The notes beneath the pieces are model-generated. The model made no database searches and was not told where the DNA came from. It worked only from the letters and a program-made list of their open reading frames with translations. Both the position numbers and the translations under genes were made by a program. Below, piece by piece: positions 50,851 to 62,774 of a stretch of 64,000 nt of DNA; within the stretch, counting starts at the first letter, position 1; every line of letters starts with the position of its first letter. Location: contig NC_071333.1 of NCBI RefSeq assembly GCF_010183535.1, positions 8,802,587 to 8,866,586 of the forward strand, given 5' to 3'. Source of the DNA: Caenorhabditis remanei. Lineage: Eukaryota; Nematoda; Chromadorea; Rhabditida; Rhabditidae.

Positions 50851-53800
50851 TCATGAAGCTTGCCGTCGATGGAGCTAAAAAAGAAAATAATTATAATTGC
50901 AAAATGAGTTGCGAAGTTTTTCAGGAGAAGCATCTGCGCCCTCGATAAAATGGAGAATTTCAATACACGCTGTCAAACATCGAAAAGTTATCTCAAATTT
51001 ATTTCAGTCTTGTGTGCTTCATACAAATAGGTTAAAAAAAAGTATAAAATGTTTTTATACTTTTTTGCCATTTTAGATTAAATAAATCTTGCCTATGTAT
51101 GATTTTTTATGTTTACCTGCTCTGGATTCATGAATCCGTTTAGATGATCATCCATATTTTGAACCATTAGTTGCCATTGCGGATTCATCATTTGTTGATT
51201 ATGATTTTGATAATGTAAATGCAGTTGAATCGGCGGAAATTGTACACGGCGCTCCCCTATAATCTGAATTTCATCATCATGTTCATGTGTTGCATCTGGA
51301 CGTTGCGGTTGTTGTTGATTGGCTGGATGTTGCAGCATCCATTGATGAACTTGACTGCTTTGCTGAACTTGTTGCACCGGCGCTCCCACTGGCTCCCTTC
51401 GAATTTGTTCCCAATTGCCTTGTTGACGATGTTGTTCCGGATGCAATCTATGATGACAATGACGTATTTGCAACTCTTGTTGCAACTGAAGCTGTTGCTG
51501 ATGATTCTGATGATTCTGATGATATCTTTGTTGCTGCTCGTCTAGCACCGGTCCTTGAACAACTTCTGCTCTACAAACATGATCGGGATGTACAGGGAGT
51601 GTTTGCTGTTGTTGGCCCATTTGATCATGTCGGTATTGCCGGGCCTGTTGCGGAAAATGTGGATTTGTATGTTGTTGCTCAAGCTGAGGATTAACAGGAA
51701 GCTGCGCAGTTTGGTTTGATGAACCAGGCTGGAAATGATTTTAGAATTTTGCAATGGCCGATAAAAATATCTTTCAAACGAAAATAATATTATCCGTTAC
51801 ACAAATGTTGTCTAGCAGAAGTATCCGTAAGAAATTTTAAAATCACCTGAGAATCATAGAAAGATCTTTGATGTGCACCCATGTTGTTCTGATCCATAGG
51901 AGGAAATCCGTGATGGTTTGGAGCAGAATTATTGAATACGTGGTGTTGTGCAACAATGAGATTGTGAACAAAACCAGGTGCATGTTGTAGAGGTGACGGT
52001 CCCTGCAAAATCATTATTGGATATTTTTCAATCTTTTTCGATTAAATCATATTCAACTCAAAATGAACTAAACTGACCAAGGGGTTTTGCGGAATTCCTT
52101 GCATGGGCATGACAACCATGTTGTTTTCGAAATTTTGAACAGGGCCGTGTTCAAGTGCTCTAGAGAAAGAATTAACTTGGGAAGGATTTGCTACAGGCGC
52201 CGGCCCAGGTACAGCATTCATAGGATGGCAGGGCGGAACTTGTGTTGGTAGTGTCCAAGTCTGCTGAAAGTAGAATTTTTTTTTCCAAATATGTGTTTGA
52301 TGTCAAGTTTTAACCAAATATTTCAAAATTCAAGAGATACTGTGAGTTGCCTACATATTTTAAGTCTGACCTGTTGGACGGCAGCAGCATTATTCTGGAG
52401 AGCTGGACCATCCTGGGTGCTGTTGTGTGGAAGAAATTCCAAGTTTTGTTGAAGGATTTCAGGTGGGGTTACATTCAGCTGAGAACCTCGTGGAAGATGA
52501 CGATTTAGAACAAGCGGAGTTGGTGTCCAGACATTTTGCTGGAAGCGTACATCATGATTCAACAAGGTTAATCGTTTATATTACCATTTGATTAGAACCT
52601 TGGTGAGCAGGCGTATCATTGTCAAATGTAATGAAAGGTTCCTGACTACCAGTGCACGAAAGAAATTCTTGACTTGGTGAAATCGTTGGAACGGAGCTTG
52701 ATGCAGTTGGAAGCGACGGAGTCGATGTACAAGGATGTGACTGATACATTCAACTATTAGATTTATCAAAACATTCTTATATTCATAATTATTACAAAAA
52801 GAGTGTTGAAAAATTATTGTAAACACTTGTTTTGTACATAATGATCGAAGTACATTTTCTCATATTCTTACCTGCGGGCCTGATAACCATCCTGGCATTG
52901 AAGTCATATCGTCACTATTTCCATAAAGATTAGGCATTTCACTTGAACCAGTTGATTTCCTATTCTGATCACAATCCAACCAAAATTGATCCAGATCTGC
53001 GATTGGAAAATGATCAATTAAATATTGTTGTTGCGACACTCCGTCCAAACACTTGGGCTAGAATGAAACATTGAATTTCTAGTTTTGAATTTAGTTTTCA
53101 CCTGTGTTACTGTAGAAGTAGATCTTTGAAAGTCATTGTTTGGCAAGACTTGCTGAGATAGACTAGACGGCTCAATAAAAGTACCAGTGGCTTCGTCTTG
53201 AACAGATTTGGTTGGTTCTTCTGACAACACTAATGCAAAAGGTATTCCGTTTTGTTCACAGATTTCTTCCATCAGCGTTTTTAAATAAGATTGATTAATT
53301 TTCAGCTTTTCATAGATTTCCTCGGTTTGACTGCTGGAATCCAATCCATCTTTATCTCCACTTAGGTAAAAGATTTCGTTGTTATCTGCCGTCATTTTTC
53401 CAAAAAGGCCAATAGTTCTAAAATTCCATATAAGACGGACAGTTTCGATTTTTTTACAGCATTTCGAATTCAATTCTTCGATCTTTTTACTATATTCTGT
53501 GTTTTTATCCCTGAACGATTTGAGCATAGCGTCACGAACTAGATTCTGTGCTATAATTGCTTCAATATCTTCTTTTAAGTCAAATTCCATTGATTGGTGC
53601 ACCGACAGATTATAGCTGTACAGATTATTGTAGACTTTCTCCTTTTCCATTACCATTTTAGTATATAACGTTTCGACATCCTTTTTGTTGTAGCCTGAAA
53701 TTGGAGAAAGATAAAATTGGGTGAAGAAAAATCAATATTAGTTTTGAATATTCTTCAAACAAGTATAAATACGATACAATATCTCTCACGATGCGTAACT

Positions 53801-56800
53801 CACTTTTCAAATATTCGGTCGTTTCAGTTAGAGGAATTGTTGTATAATGTAGCACATCAGTATCTTTTACAGCTTGTTTCATGAAGTTTTCCACATCTTT
53901 TTCCATTTTTTCCATGTAAGCACCGAGAAGATGACATTTCTCCGGATGTTGGTGTTCGAATAGATTTTTGACTGACACTTTGCGAGGTGCAGAAAAATGA
54001 TCTATCATATTTTGCTTAGCTGAATTTGAAATTCCAGGCAACTGGCCGCTCTGATTTTCTTTGACAGTGAATAAGCTTCCTTTATTCATGTTGTCTAAAT
54101 TCGGAGCATCACTATCTTTCGCTTCATCTGGACAGCTTTGATCGTGCTCATCGCCTTGATATTTTTCCAAACATCGAGTTGTTTCTCTTCCAAAATTCCA
54201 CAAACTTGATTCGTCTTCATCAGGTTTTGCTATATTTCTGTGAGATTGCGCCACTTTTTCTGCCTGATTTAATTCATATTCTTCTAGACTCTGATCTTCT
54301 CTATTAGTAATTGAATGTTGAACTTGTGTCAGTTCCTCAACCCTTTTTGTTGTTGGGAAATCAGTAGGATCGGATGTTTCAAGATTCTTCTCATCTTGGA
54401 AAGAAGATTCTCCCTTTTGGTGCTCGGCAGGAATGTTTGTTTTGTTTCCTTTATATTGGCTTTCAGTAGATCCCTGATTTTCGTTCTCCTCATAATACAT
54501 CATTTGACTTTCTTCACGTTTCTTGCTCCTTGAAGCTTCAGCATCACTTTCATCTACAATTGTTTCAATGGTTACGGACGGGATCAGAAGCGCAGAAGAA
54601 TTTCCTGAGGAGATATTTCCTGGAGTTGAACTGAAAACGTTGTCTATTTCCAGGTTGTATTCAGGTTTCGTTTCTTGTTCTTCTGTGTCATCGATAGCCA
54701 TAGATTCTGGTTCTTCTGGTTCGTTCATTCTTTTTGAATCATCAACCGAGAAAGCAACTGGATTTTCCGCTCGGTATTCTTGACCAGTATTACCTAATTC
54801 AACTGGAGGTGAAACAATCGGAGAGTCAAATGATCCTTTGCTTTTGTTTTTGTTTTCATCTGAACTTTCACGATTGTCTTCAGGGGTCTCCGGGGAGAAA
54901 TCTTCTGTCCTTTCAGCCATTGAGTGTTTCGCTTTAGTTAAGTCACCTAAATAAAGTAAAAATGTGGCATCTTCAATTTCTAATATAATTCTTACCATAA
55001 GTGTCTTCCTTAATATTAGTAGTGCACCGTTGAAAAGGTTCATCATAATCTCTAGTCACAATGTGTTCACAAGTATTCACAGGAGTACCACACATTGTGT
55101 AGCCGGATGTTGACATGACTTTATTTATTTCAATGATGTCAGCACGGGAAGAATCCTGTTCCAGTTTCAGAGTTCCGTGTACATGGCCTTCCGGAATGTC
55201 GCCAGCACATTTGATCGTTTCAATATCATCAACAGGTGATGTTCGGGCGTCAAGATACTCGATGGAAGAGCCAGGAATATAGGAATCATCGAACATTCTT
55301 TCTTCACTTTCCTCTTCTCCCTCATCAGCGACTTCTTCAGAGTCAGAAATTGAATCTGATTCATCTCGTTCATCATCGCTACTTTCAGCAATATCTGACT
55401 CTTTCTCGTTGCTCTCATCGAACTTTGTGGGCTCAAGATTTTTCTCTTCTTCGTCATCTTCCTCAATGTCGTCGCATTGATTATTAGAAGAATGAGCTGA
55501 AATATTTTATAAGCACTATAATTTGGTTTTTTGTCCACTGTGCACTTACAAGAGATATCTTCATTTTTTCCCAAACAGACGGCTGATGAATCCTTGTCGG
55601 CTTCGTTCTCAGGAGAAGAAATACCATAAACAGTAGAAGTGCTTTCAACATTTTGTATACTCACGCTTGCTGAATTGTCAATGACATCATTTTCTAGAGA
55701 TTCTCCGATAAGGTTCTCTTTATCTTCACTATCCACGGGCTCCTTCTCGTCATTTGTGTTTTTTGGACTTTGCATGCTCACGCAATCTGGATTGTTTAGG
55801 ACATCATCTGGAGATTTTCCGATGAGTATCTTTTCATCACCACTGCCAACAGCATCCTTCTCATCACCTCCGCTCTCAGGAGTTTGTATGTTCACGCTTG
55901 GCGCATTGTCCACGACATCATCTGGAGATTCCACAAGTTCATCTTCATCTTTGCGGTTAACAAGCTCGTTCTCATTAACTCTTTTTCCAGGATTTTGAGT
56001 GCTCGCACTTGCTGTATTGTCAATTCCATCATCATCTGGGGATTCTTGAATGATGTTTTCTTCATCATCACGGTCAATGGACTCCTTCTCATCACCTTCA
56101 GTACCGGGAGTTTGTACGCTCACACTTCCTGCATTATCAATGAAGTCATCATCTCCAAGTTCATCTTCATCAGTAGCAGGCTCGTTCTCATTATCTCTGC
56201 TTCCTGAATTTTGTATTCTCACGCTTGGTATACTATCAATTTCATCATCATCTGAAGATTCTTCCATGAGGTTATCTTCATCATCCCTGTCAACGGACTC
56301 CTTCTCGTCATATCTGATTTCACGTCCACAGAGAAGTGGTGTTAAACCTTCTCCACTTTGTTTTCCGCTGCTTGCAACTGATTTTAAACTTCTATCATCG
56401 CCATCACTATCGTCCTCTCCATCATTGTTATCATCTCCGTCGGCATCATCATCAACATTTTTCTGGGTGCTGCCATGTTCAGAAAACTGCATTTCTTTTG
56501 CTATTTCTAAAAATTTTGGAATCGAAACTATCACATTTGAAAACTATTTATTACCTTTCTCCGGCTCCTCTATCAACTTTGTTTCATCAAGTGTATTTTG
56601 TTTACCGAACGAACATTTTACATCATCAGTTATTGCTACAGTTAAGCCTTTTGTTGTAGCTGTTTCTGTAGCCATTGGTTCAACATCTCCCATCGGTACA
56701 TCATCCACATTTGATTTCGTATCAAAGTATGCGTCTTCATTGTCGCTGATTTCTTCCTCATCTTTATTTGAATCAGAATGAGAACTGGTCCTGGGAAAGC

Positions 56801-59800
56801 TGGAAATGTCATTTTCGCTTCGAACAGCTTTCAAAGCAGTATCATGTGCTCCCGGAATAGTATCATTGAGAGAATATCCTGCAAAGTTTTCAGTTAAAAC
56901 TGTCACCATCATTTTAATTACCGTCTGCAGACTTTTTTGTGGATACAGAAAATTGATCGGATGGTGTAGAACCTTGTAAAACATTGGGATCCACGCAGGG
57001 CGCATCGGCAGCATTCTGGTGGTCGTCTTCATCTCCTAAATACGCTTCATGATCAGAAACAATCTCATTGTGCAAACCTGATAGAGGACCTTGGTCGAAC
57101 TCAAGGTTTGCGCCACGTTCCACATCCGAGTTACTTTGGGATGTTCCAATAGAAAGAATATAGTTAATAGTAAAACATTTTAGCTTTTTTCCATTTTCTT
57201 CGTGCGTAACAAACGTGCGCTGACCACCAAGAAGTGGAGACTCGTGTGGATACACTGGTGATGATTGTGAGGACATGTCATTTAGAGTTGCATGTTCTTT
57301 TTTCTCGTTCTCTCCTACTGAATTATCTGGAATTTTTGAAAATAATAGTTAGAAAAAAAAACTGAAACTCCTCACTTTTCAATGTTTTCACTGGGTCCTC
57401 AACTTGATTGGCAATGTTGCTGCTATCTTGACTTATTGCATCGTTTGAAGATGCTCCAGTATTAACTGAGAACATTTCATCAGACTTTGATATCGGAACT
57501 CGTACTTCCGGGTTGAGAATTTGTGGTAAGAGTAGCTGATGCTCTAGATGTTCGGTCGGTTGGATTCGTAACGCCACATCTGGTGGAGATAAGGAGGTAT
57601 TTTTCATCAAAGTGTTTCCAACACTTCTCAAAGACTCTGGATTGGAGAAACTGTCAGAAAGCCGATAATGCTCAGGATTCATTTTTTCCTTGACCACAGG
57701 GTCCGATTGCACAGAGTCTACAGGATGCTGAAGAGAAGCGGGACTGGCAGTGTTTGGCATATCCGATTTTGTTTCACTTTTGTCTTCAACATCTTCCTCC
57801 CTCACTTTTGTTAAATCTCCACCTACAACAGATTCACCATTCGCTGGCTGAGTTCCCACTTTAGTGGGTGGGTCCACACTCGTGATACCTATCAATTTCT
57901 TTGGATTGACACCCTCTTTGTTCAAATCTCCTTCATGATCGTCATATTTGACATCTTCGACGGAAGAAGTTAGAGATGACGTTGAACTGCGTTCCATGTT
58001 AGGTAAAGGAATAATAGACTTATTTTCCTGCACTTCTTTCTCTTTCTCAATGTCATCCTTTGGTTCTGCAACTTCTTCCTCTTCCTCGTCTGTCGACGTT
58101 TTCATGTTTTGAGTTGGCTTCACTTCATCCAAACAATATCCACTATTTGATGATCCAGCCATGGAGCCGTCATCAAAGTTAACAGGCGTTTTGCACAAGA
58201 CTGGTAACTGATTGCCGGAATCCTTTTCACTTCTAAAAATTCTTTTGCGGCCTTTTGCTTGATGAACTTCACCGGACTTCATCCGCCTGTTCTTATTCTC
58301 AATTAGAGAAATGATAGGTTCCGTTTGAGATTCACTGGGTCCACTTGAACATGGACCATCATTCACACTGCTGATTCTGTTATCCTCTATTCTTTTTGAT
58401 TTTCTCGTTCGTTTGTGTTCTATCGGACTGTAACGGCGACGTTTCGTTGGACCTTTTCTTTTCAAATCTGAACGAGCCGATTTATGTTCCAATGGTGTGG
58501 TTATTTTCTCTGATGGCTGTCCAATTTGAGGGTTGTTCCTTTGCGTTTTTTCCGTTGCATTGTCACTGGTACAATCTAAATTTATTGATTTTTACTTCAT
58601 TTTTCTTATGGTTTCTACCTTCTTCCTGCTGAACAATCTCATTTAGGTTAGAGCTCAAATCCGTAGATGACGAAGCGACATCATTGGTGAGATTAACTTC
58701 CATAACTGAATTGTTTTCAACATTCGGCGCAATACCTGAACTAATAGTTATTCATTTTAATTCTGATAATGTGTCTCACCTTCGTTCAATTGCTCCATTA
58801 GATATTTTGGTTTCCACGATTCTAAGAAAAAAAAAATAAATGTCAAAGTTGCTGAAAAACTGCAAATACCTGTTCTGAATCCTGTTTTTGAAACATTTTG
58901 CATGGGTTTGAAACCTGTGTTCAAAACGTTTTTTATGAGTTTGGCGTTGTACATCTTATCGGAGAAAGAAGAGCAATCCCAGCAGCACGCTTCATTTTCT
59001 ACATCGATTGACTGGCTTTTGTACAGAACCGGCAGCCAATAGAGAGCAGCATGAATTGCGCCAAACACACCCATTGGTTTTTGACACTGAAATTATTTGT
59101 AGAGAAAACACAAAGTCGTTAAGCAGTTCAATTTCTTATCAAAGTAATCTCTCTATACCTAAATATTCTTCAGATCATCCCTGTTCAAAAACGAAAAAAT
59201 GATATTGTATTTCCTTTTGAGATTTTGAGTTTGAGCTTTACTATTCAAAATAAGTTTGTACTATTTTGCTAGATTTTTTCCAGTATTCTTACTTTTTTAC
59301 ATTTTATTGGTCCATATTTCTCCAGCAGCAGATTTGCCTCTTTCTCCCATTCTGCCCACAGTTGAGCATTCACATTTGATCTTGATATTCTCGAGTAGAG
59401 AACGTGGTGAAATTCTTCGATTAGTGGGATGGTTGCCCAAAACTGTAAACATGAGATGTTCAATATTTGATGACGACGTATACAACTAATTTAATAACCG
59501 GAGCTGGCACATCTTTGCAGTTGACCATTTGACTAATACAAAATCAGAAAATCAATCAGGAGCATTTTAAAATTTTGTAGTAACGCTCCTCATTCAATCA
59601 GATTAAAACTAATTTTTTTAAAATACCTCAATCTCCGCCTTCTTTGGTGTTCTCCCTCCAAATTCCTCTTTGAGAAGCTGATAGAGACATCTTCCAGATT
59701 CCAATTTTGTAAACATTGCGACATACTTTTTATTGAGCCAGAAAAATATGTCGTTTCCCTTCGAATCTTTCGAAGGGATCCAAGGCCGGTTCGATTGAGG

Positions 59801-62066
59801 AAGGCAGTTCTGAAAACGTATTGTTCTGTTTGCGGAATTGTACTATTAGTAGCACTCACGTTCCTTTGCAAGTAGATTTCAACAGAATGAACAATTAAAG
59901 GACAGTTTTTCAGCCGACCTTTGTTTGTCAGCATGTCTCTGAAATAACGCGTTTTTTATGGTGTTATATGATTAGATTCAACTTACTGGAAAACTTCAAG
60001 AGATAGATTCTGATGGCCATTTGTCCATAAGAAAAACGGGAAAAACAAGAGTTTTTCTTGTTCTCCTTCCAGTGTTGGGCAGTCTTCAAAGATTTCAAGA
60101 AAGCATTGAAGAGCTCCTCTTCTCTTGAAATTTTTCCGAACATCACCAATTGGACCAGCGTCCGGTGTGAAGTGGACATACATTTTCAGTAAGTCCAGTT
60201 CAATCGAAGTGAGCTGGAAAAAACAAAAACTTAAAATAAACCCCAATAGTTTAATAGTAACAAAAAGTTCACCAAGAAGACTACTTTACTCTTAAAGTTG
60301 AATAACTCAAAATTTCTTATAATGAACAGAACGATAGCTGATAGAAAGTAATCCGATACTTACAAACATTTTGTCCTACCGACACTGTTGAAGTACTAAA
60401 TTGACTCAATTTGTCACAAAAAATAAAAATTACAAACTCTCCAATTTCATCCCAAAATTTTTCACTGTACACTAATACCACTGGTCTCCGAAGAAAGATC
60501 ATCAGAAACATTTACACATCATCTGTTTCTAGAGTTATTGTCAATTTTCCAGTTACTCTATTTAGCGAAAATGGTGTATGATTCGAGAGCCAAAAGATGG
60601 CACTTCTTTAAAAATCCAGGAAATGTTTGAAACAAGTGGTTCATTTATTATTTTTTTCTATTATGAGTTCAATTTCGGAATGAAAACAGAATTAATTTGT
60701 ATTTCTTGCTTCTCTTTCTTGATAGCTTCAATGTCTACTTCTCAATTAGTTATGCTGCTATAATCTTCACTTCAAAGGTTTCTTTCAAAATATAATCACG
60801 GCACTCTTGTCATTTCTCGTATAGCCTTTTTCTAGCACTTTATCATTTGGTTCCTCTCAAACAGAATAACACTAGTAGCTAATTGTTATTACGCGTTTTG
60901 TTTGAGTCTAAAATTTGCGGTAATAGTGTGAAAATTTTTTGTAGAGAAATTGAATAGTTCACTTTGCCTATTTCAAATTAAAAATGTATTTTGATAATTC
61001 ACCTTTCTCACAAACTATGAAAAATGAAATTTCACTGTTTTTCTACATGAGACACGTCGAAAAATACGACAAAAAACGAAAAAATTTCAATCTATTACCT
61101 CCTCTGGAGCTGCTTTTGCTTTCTTCTCCGGAACTTCTTCTGCTTCCTCTTGAATATTGTCAAAAAGAAAACAATATGTGTTTTCTTCATCGTCCGTATT
61201 GTCCAATCCATTTGACTCATCATTTGTCATGAATTTGAGAAAATCTTCGATTTCCTCCCATTGGTTGGGTTTCCGCGCCACCACCAGCTCTTTAATTCTT
61301 TCCAGGACGGTTTCTTTGTTGTTCCATGGATTTTTTTCATCTGAAACATGGTTTGTGGAGGTTTCATATATTCTACTACTGCTCGCATCCAAATTAGTTT
61401 ACGTTTTTAGTGCAAGTGAAGAAAAATCCTTTTTAGATGAAGAACCAAGTGGATATGTTTAACCAATACATATTTACCAAAATTTTCTATTTGAATCGGA
61501 AATGAAATTCGGTTTTTCAAGTTTTTCAAATGTTTCGAACCGTTTGCTGATTATTTTGAAAAGTAAAAAAAATAATTTAGAAAGCCACTGCGAACTTCAA
61601 AATTAAAAAAATAGATCTATGAATGATCATAAATGTTTATTAAGTTTTTAATTTTTCTGCAATGAGGTTATATGAGAATTACTGCATAATTGTGATTCGA
61701 AACCATACTCGTTCCATTTTTGAATGTAATTATAATAAACCAAACACATCATACTACAGTAGATGTTTGGTCATTTATTAGTAAAAATGAAATGGGTGTG
61801 GGTGAAGCAAACTTCAATTATCAAAGTTTTTTCAAAGTTTACTCAAAGGTTGTTGTATAAGTGCCAAACATTTGTGGATGTACTTTCAAATTTTTCAAAC
61901 TAAACTATCCATTACTAACTAAAGATACGGCATTTGAAAAGAAAAGCAACCTTACACATGCGCACGTGCCCCAAACTATTCCTCCAAACTCACTTCCTCT
62001 CACCACATTTCTCACCACATTGGCTCTTGTTCTTCTTTGTTGTGAAGTTCGCTTTGAAGCATTCAT
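50851..62066 (-). CDS. Gene A: 23-exon gene for a giant acidic, Q/H-rich protein of about 2646 aa
   Basis: Every one of 23 exons, from 61994..62066 (MNASKRTSQQRRTRANVVRN) to 50851..50874, joins in consistent phase. The N-terminal 400 aa are helical, with a C2-C2 zinc-ribbon-like pattern at C316/C319 and C353/C356. Basic segments at about 475-505 (RKGPTKRRRYSPIEHKRTRK) look like nuclear-localisation signals. Residues about 450-1950 are acidic and Ser-rich, with six tandem 38-aa repeats from about 1153. Residues 1954-2151 form a coiled-coil-like region. The C terminus is Pro/Gln-rich, then Gln/His-rich (2436-2639). This layout suggests a chromatin or transcription-associated nuclear protein, but no catalytic domain is seen. 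The ATG follows a TTTCAG acceptor by 3 nt. The 3' end is uncertain. Confidence 0.75.
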
Positions 62067-62277
62067 TTTCTGAAACTTAATTTGGTTTATATTGGTCAGA
62101 TGACAGAAAAGAGTAAGATTTAAACGAATACGAAAGAAATCAGGAGGGAGTGAAGACGCGTTGCCCTGAGTTACCGCGCGCGCGATGCTCTGAGTTATCA
62201 TTGTTTCTCGTCCGCACCCCAACTTATTTTCCTCACAAACTCACTCCTAACAACCCTAATTTATTGCTTCTTTCAGT
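62067..62277. promoter_or_regulatory. Bidirectional promoter region
   Basis: Only 211 bp separate the ATG of gene A (-) from the ATG of the 109-aa gene (+), and both ATGs sit next to acceptor-like TTTCAG sites. The centre holds a CG run (CCGCGCGCGCGATGC at about 62177-62190) flanked by CTGAGTTA(C/T) copies, unusual in this AT-rich DNA. It probably drives both genes. Confidence 0.5.
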
Positions 62278-62774
62278 ATGTACCGTGAAATGCTCAAACA
62301 AGGGATTGATGTATACTGTGATGTTTGGCCATGTGATAGAGAATGCGGAAAAATTCATGAACGTTACATGAAAACATCGAGTAATATATATTGTTAATTG
62401 TGTGAATTATAGAAAAATGATTTCAGAGCTTCGAAGAATGAAAACACTTTCGGAGTCGGTAGATAAGAATCCAACAACAAGCGGTTAGTTTTAATTTTTT
62501 AAAAATGAACGTAGTATGATTTGAATTATGCAGAAACAAAAAAAGCAAAAGGAGTCTTCGAAGAAATAATGGAAGCAGCGGCGAGAAAGGTGGGAAATGT
62601 TTGAGATATTTTTAGAAGAAATAGGAAATTATTGAGTTTGGAAACAGATATGAGCTTCAGAGAAGGTTAAGGGGGAAATCCGACCAATCCGGTCAATTTG
62701 AAAGAAGTTCGGGCCGAAAAACCAAAACTTCATATCCTATTGAGCGGTACTGTAAGTGTCCTCAAAACACGTAA
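62278..62774 (+). CDS. Four-exon gene for a 109-aa basic protein
   Basis: Exons are 62278..62380, 62427..62483, 62534..62589 and 62661..62774. The first three have strong splice sites and the ATG lies one base after TTTCAG. It starts MYREMLKQGIDVYCDVWPCD, with Cys at DVYCDVWPCDRECGKIHERY (residues 14, 19 and 23), and ends SYPIERYCKCPQNT. The last exon is Arg/Lys-rich. An alternative acceptor 13 nt earlier (62647) gives an immediate stop and a 73-aa product. The Cys/His cluster could bind metal, but no known finger spacing is evident. It is divergent from gene A. Confidence 0.55.

Noticed and set aside
59490..59525. 34-nt mini-exon candidate between two gene A exons
   Set aside because: Its length would break the frame and the donor is poor; direct joining 59627-59442 keeps phase.
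60317..60511. Possible extra exon in the second intron of gene A
   Set aside because: The frame reads plausibly near EKFWDEIGEF, but no acceptor gives the needed phase, and the flanking exons join in phase without it.
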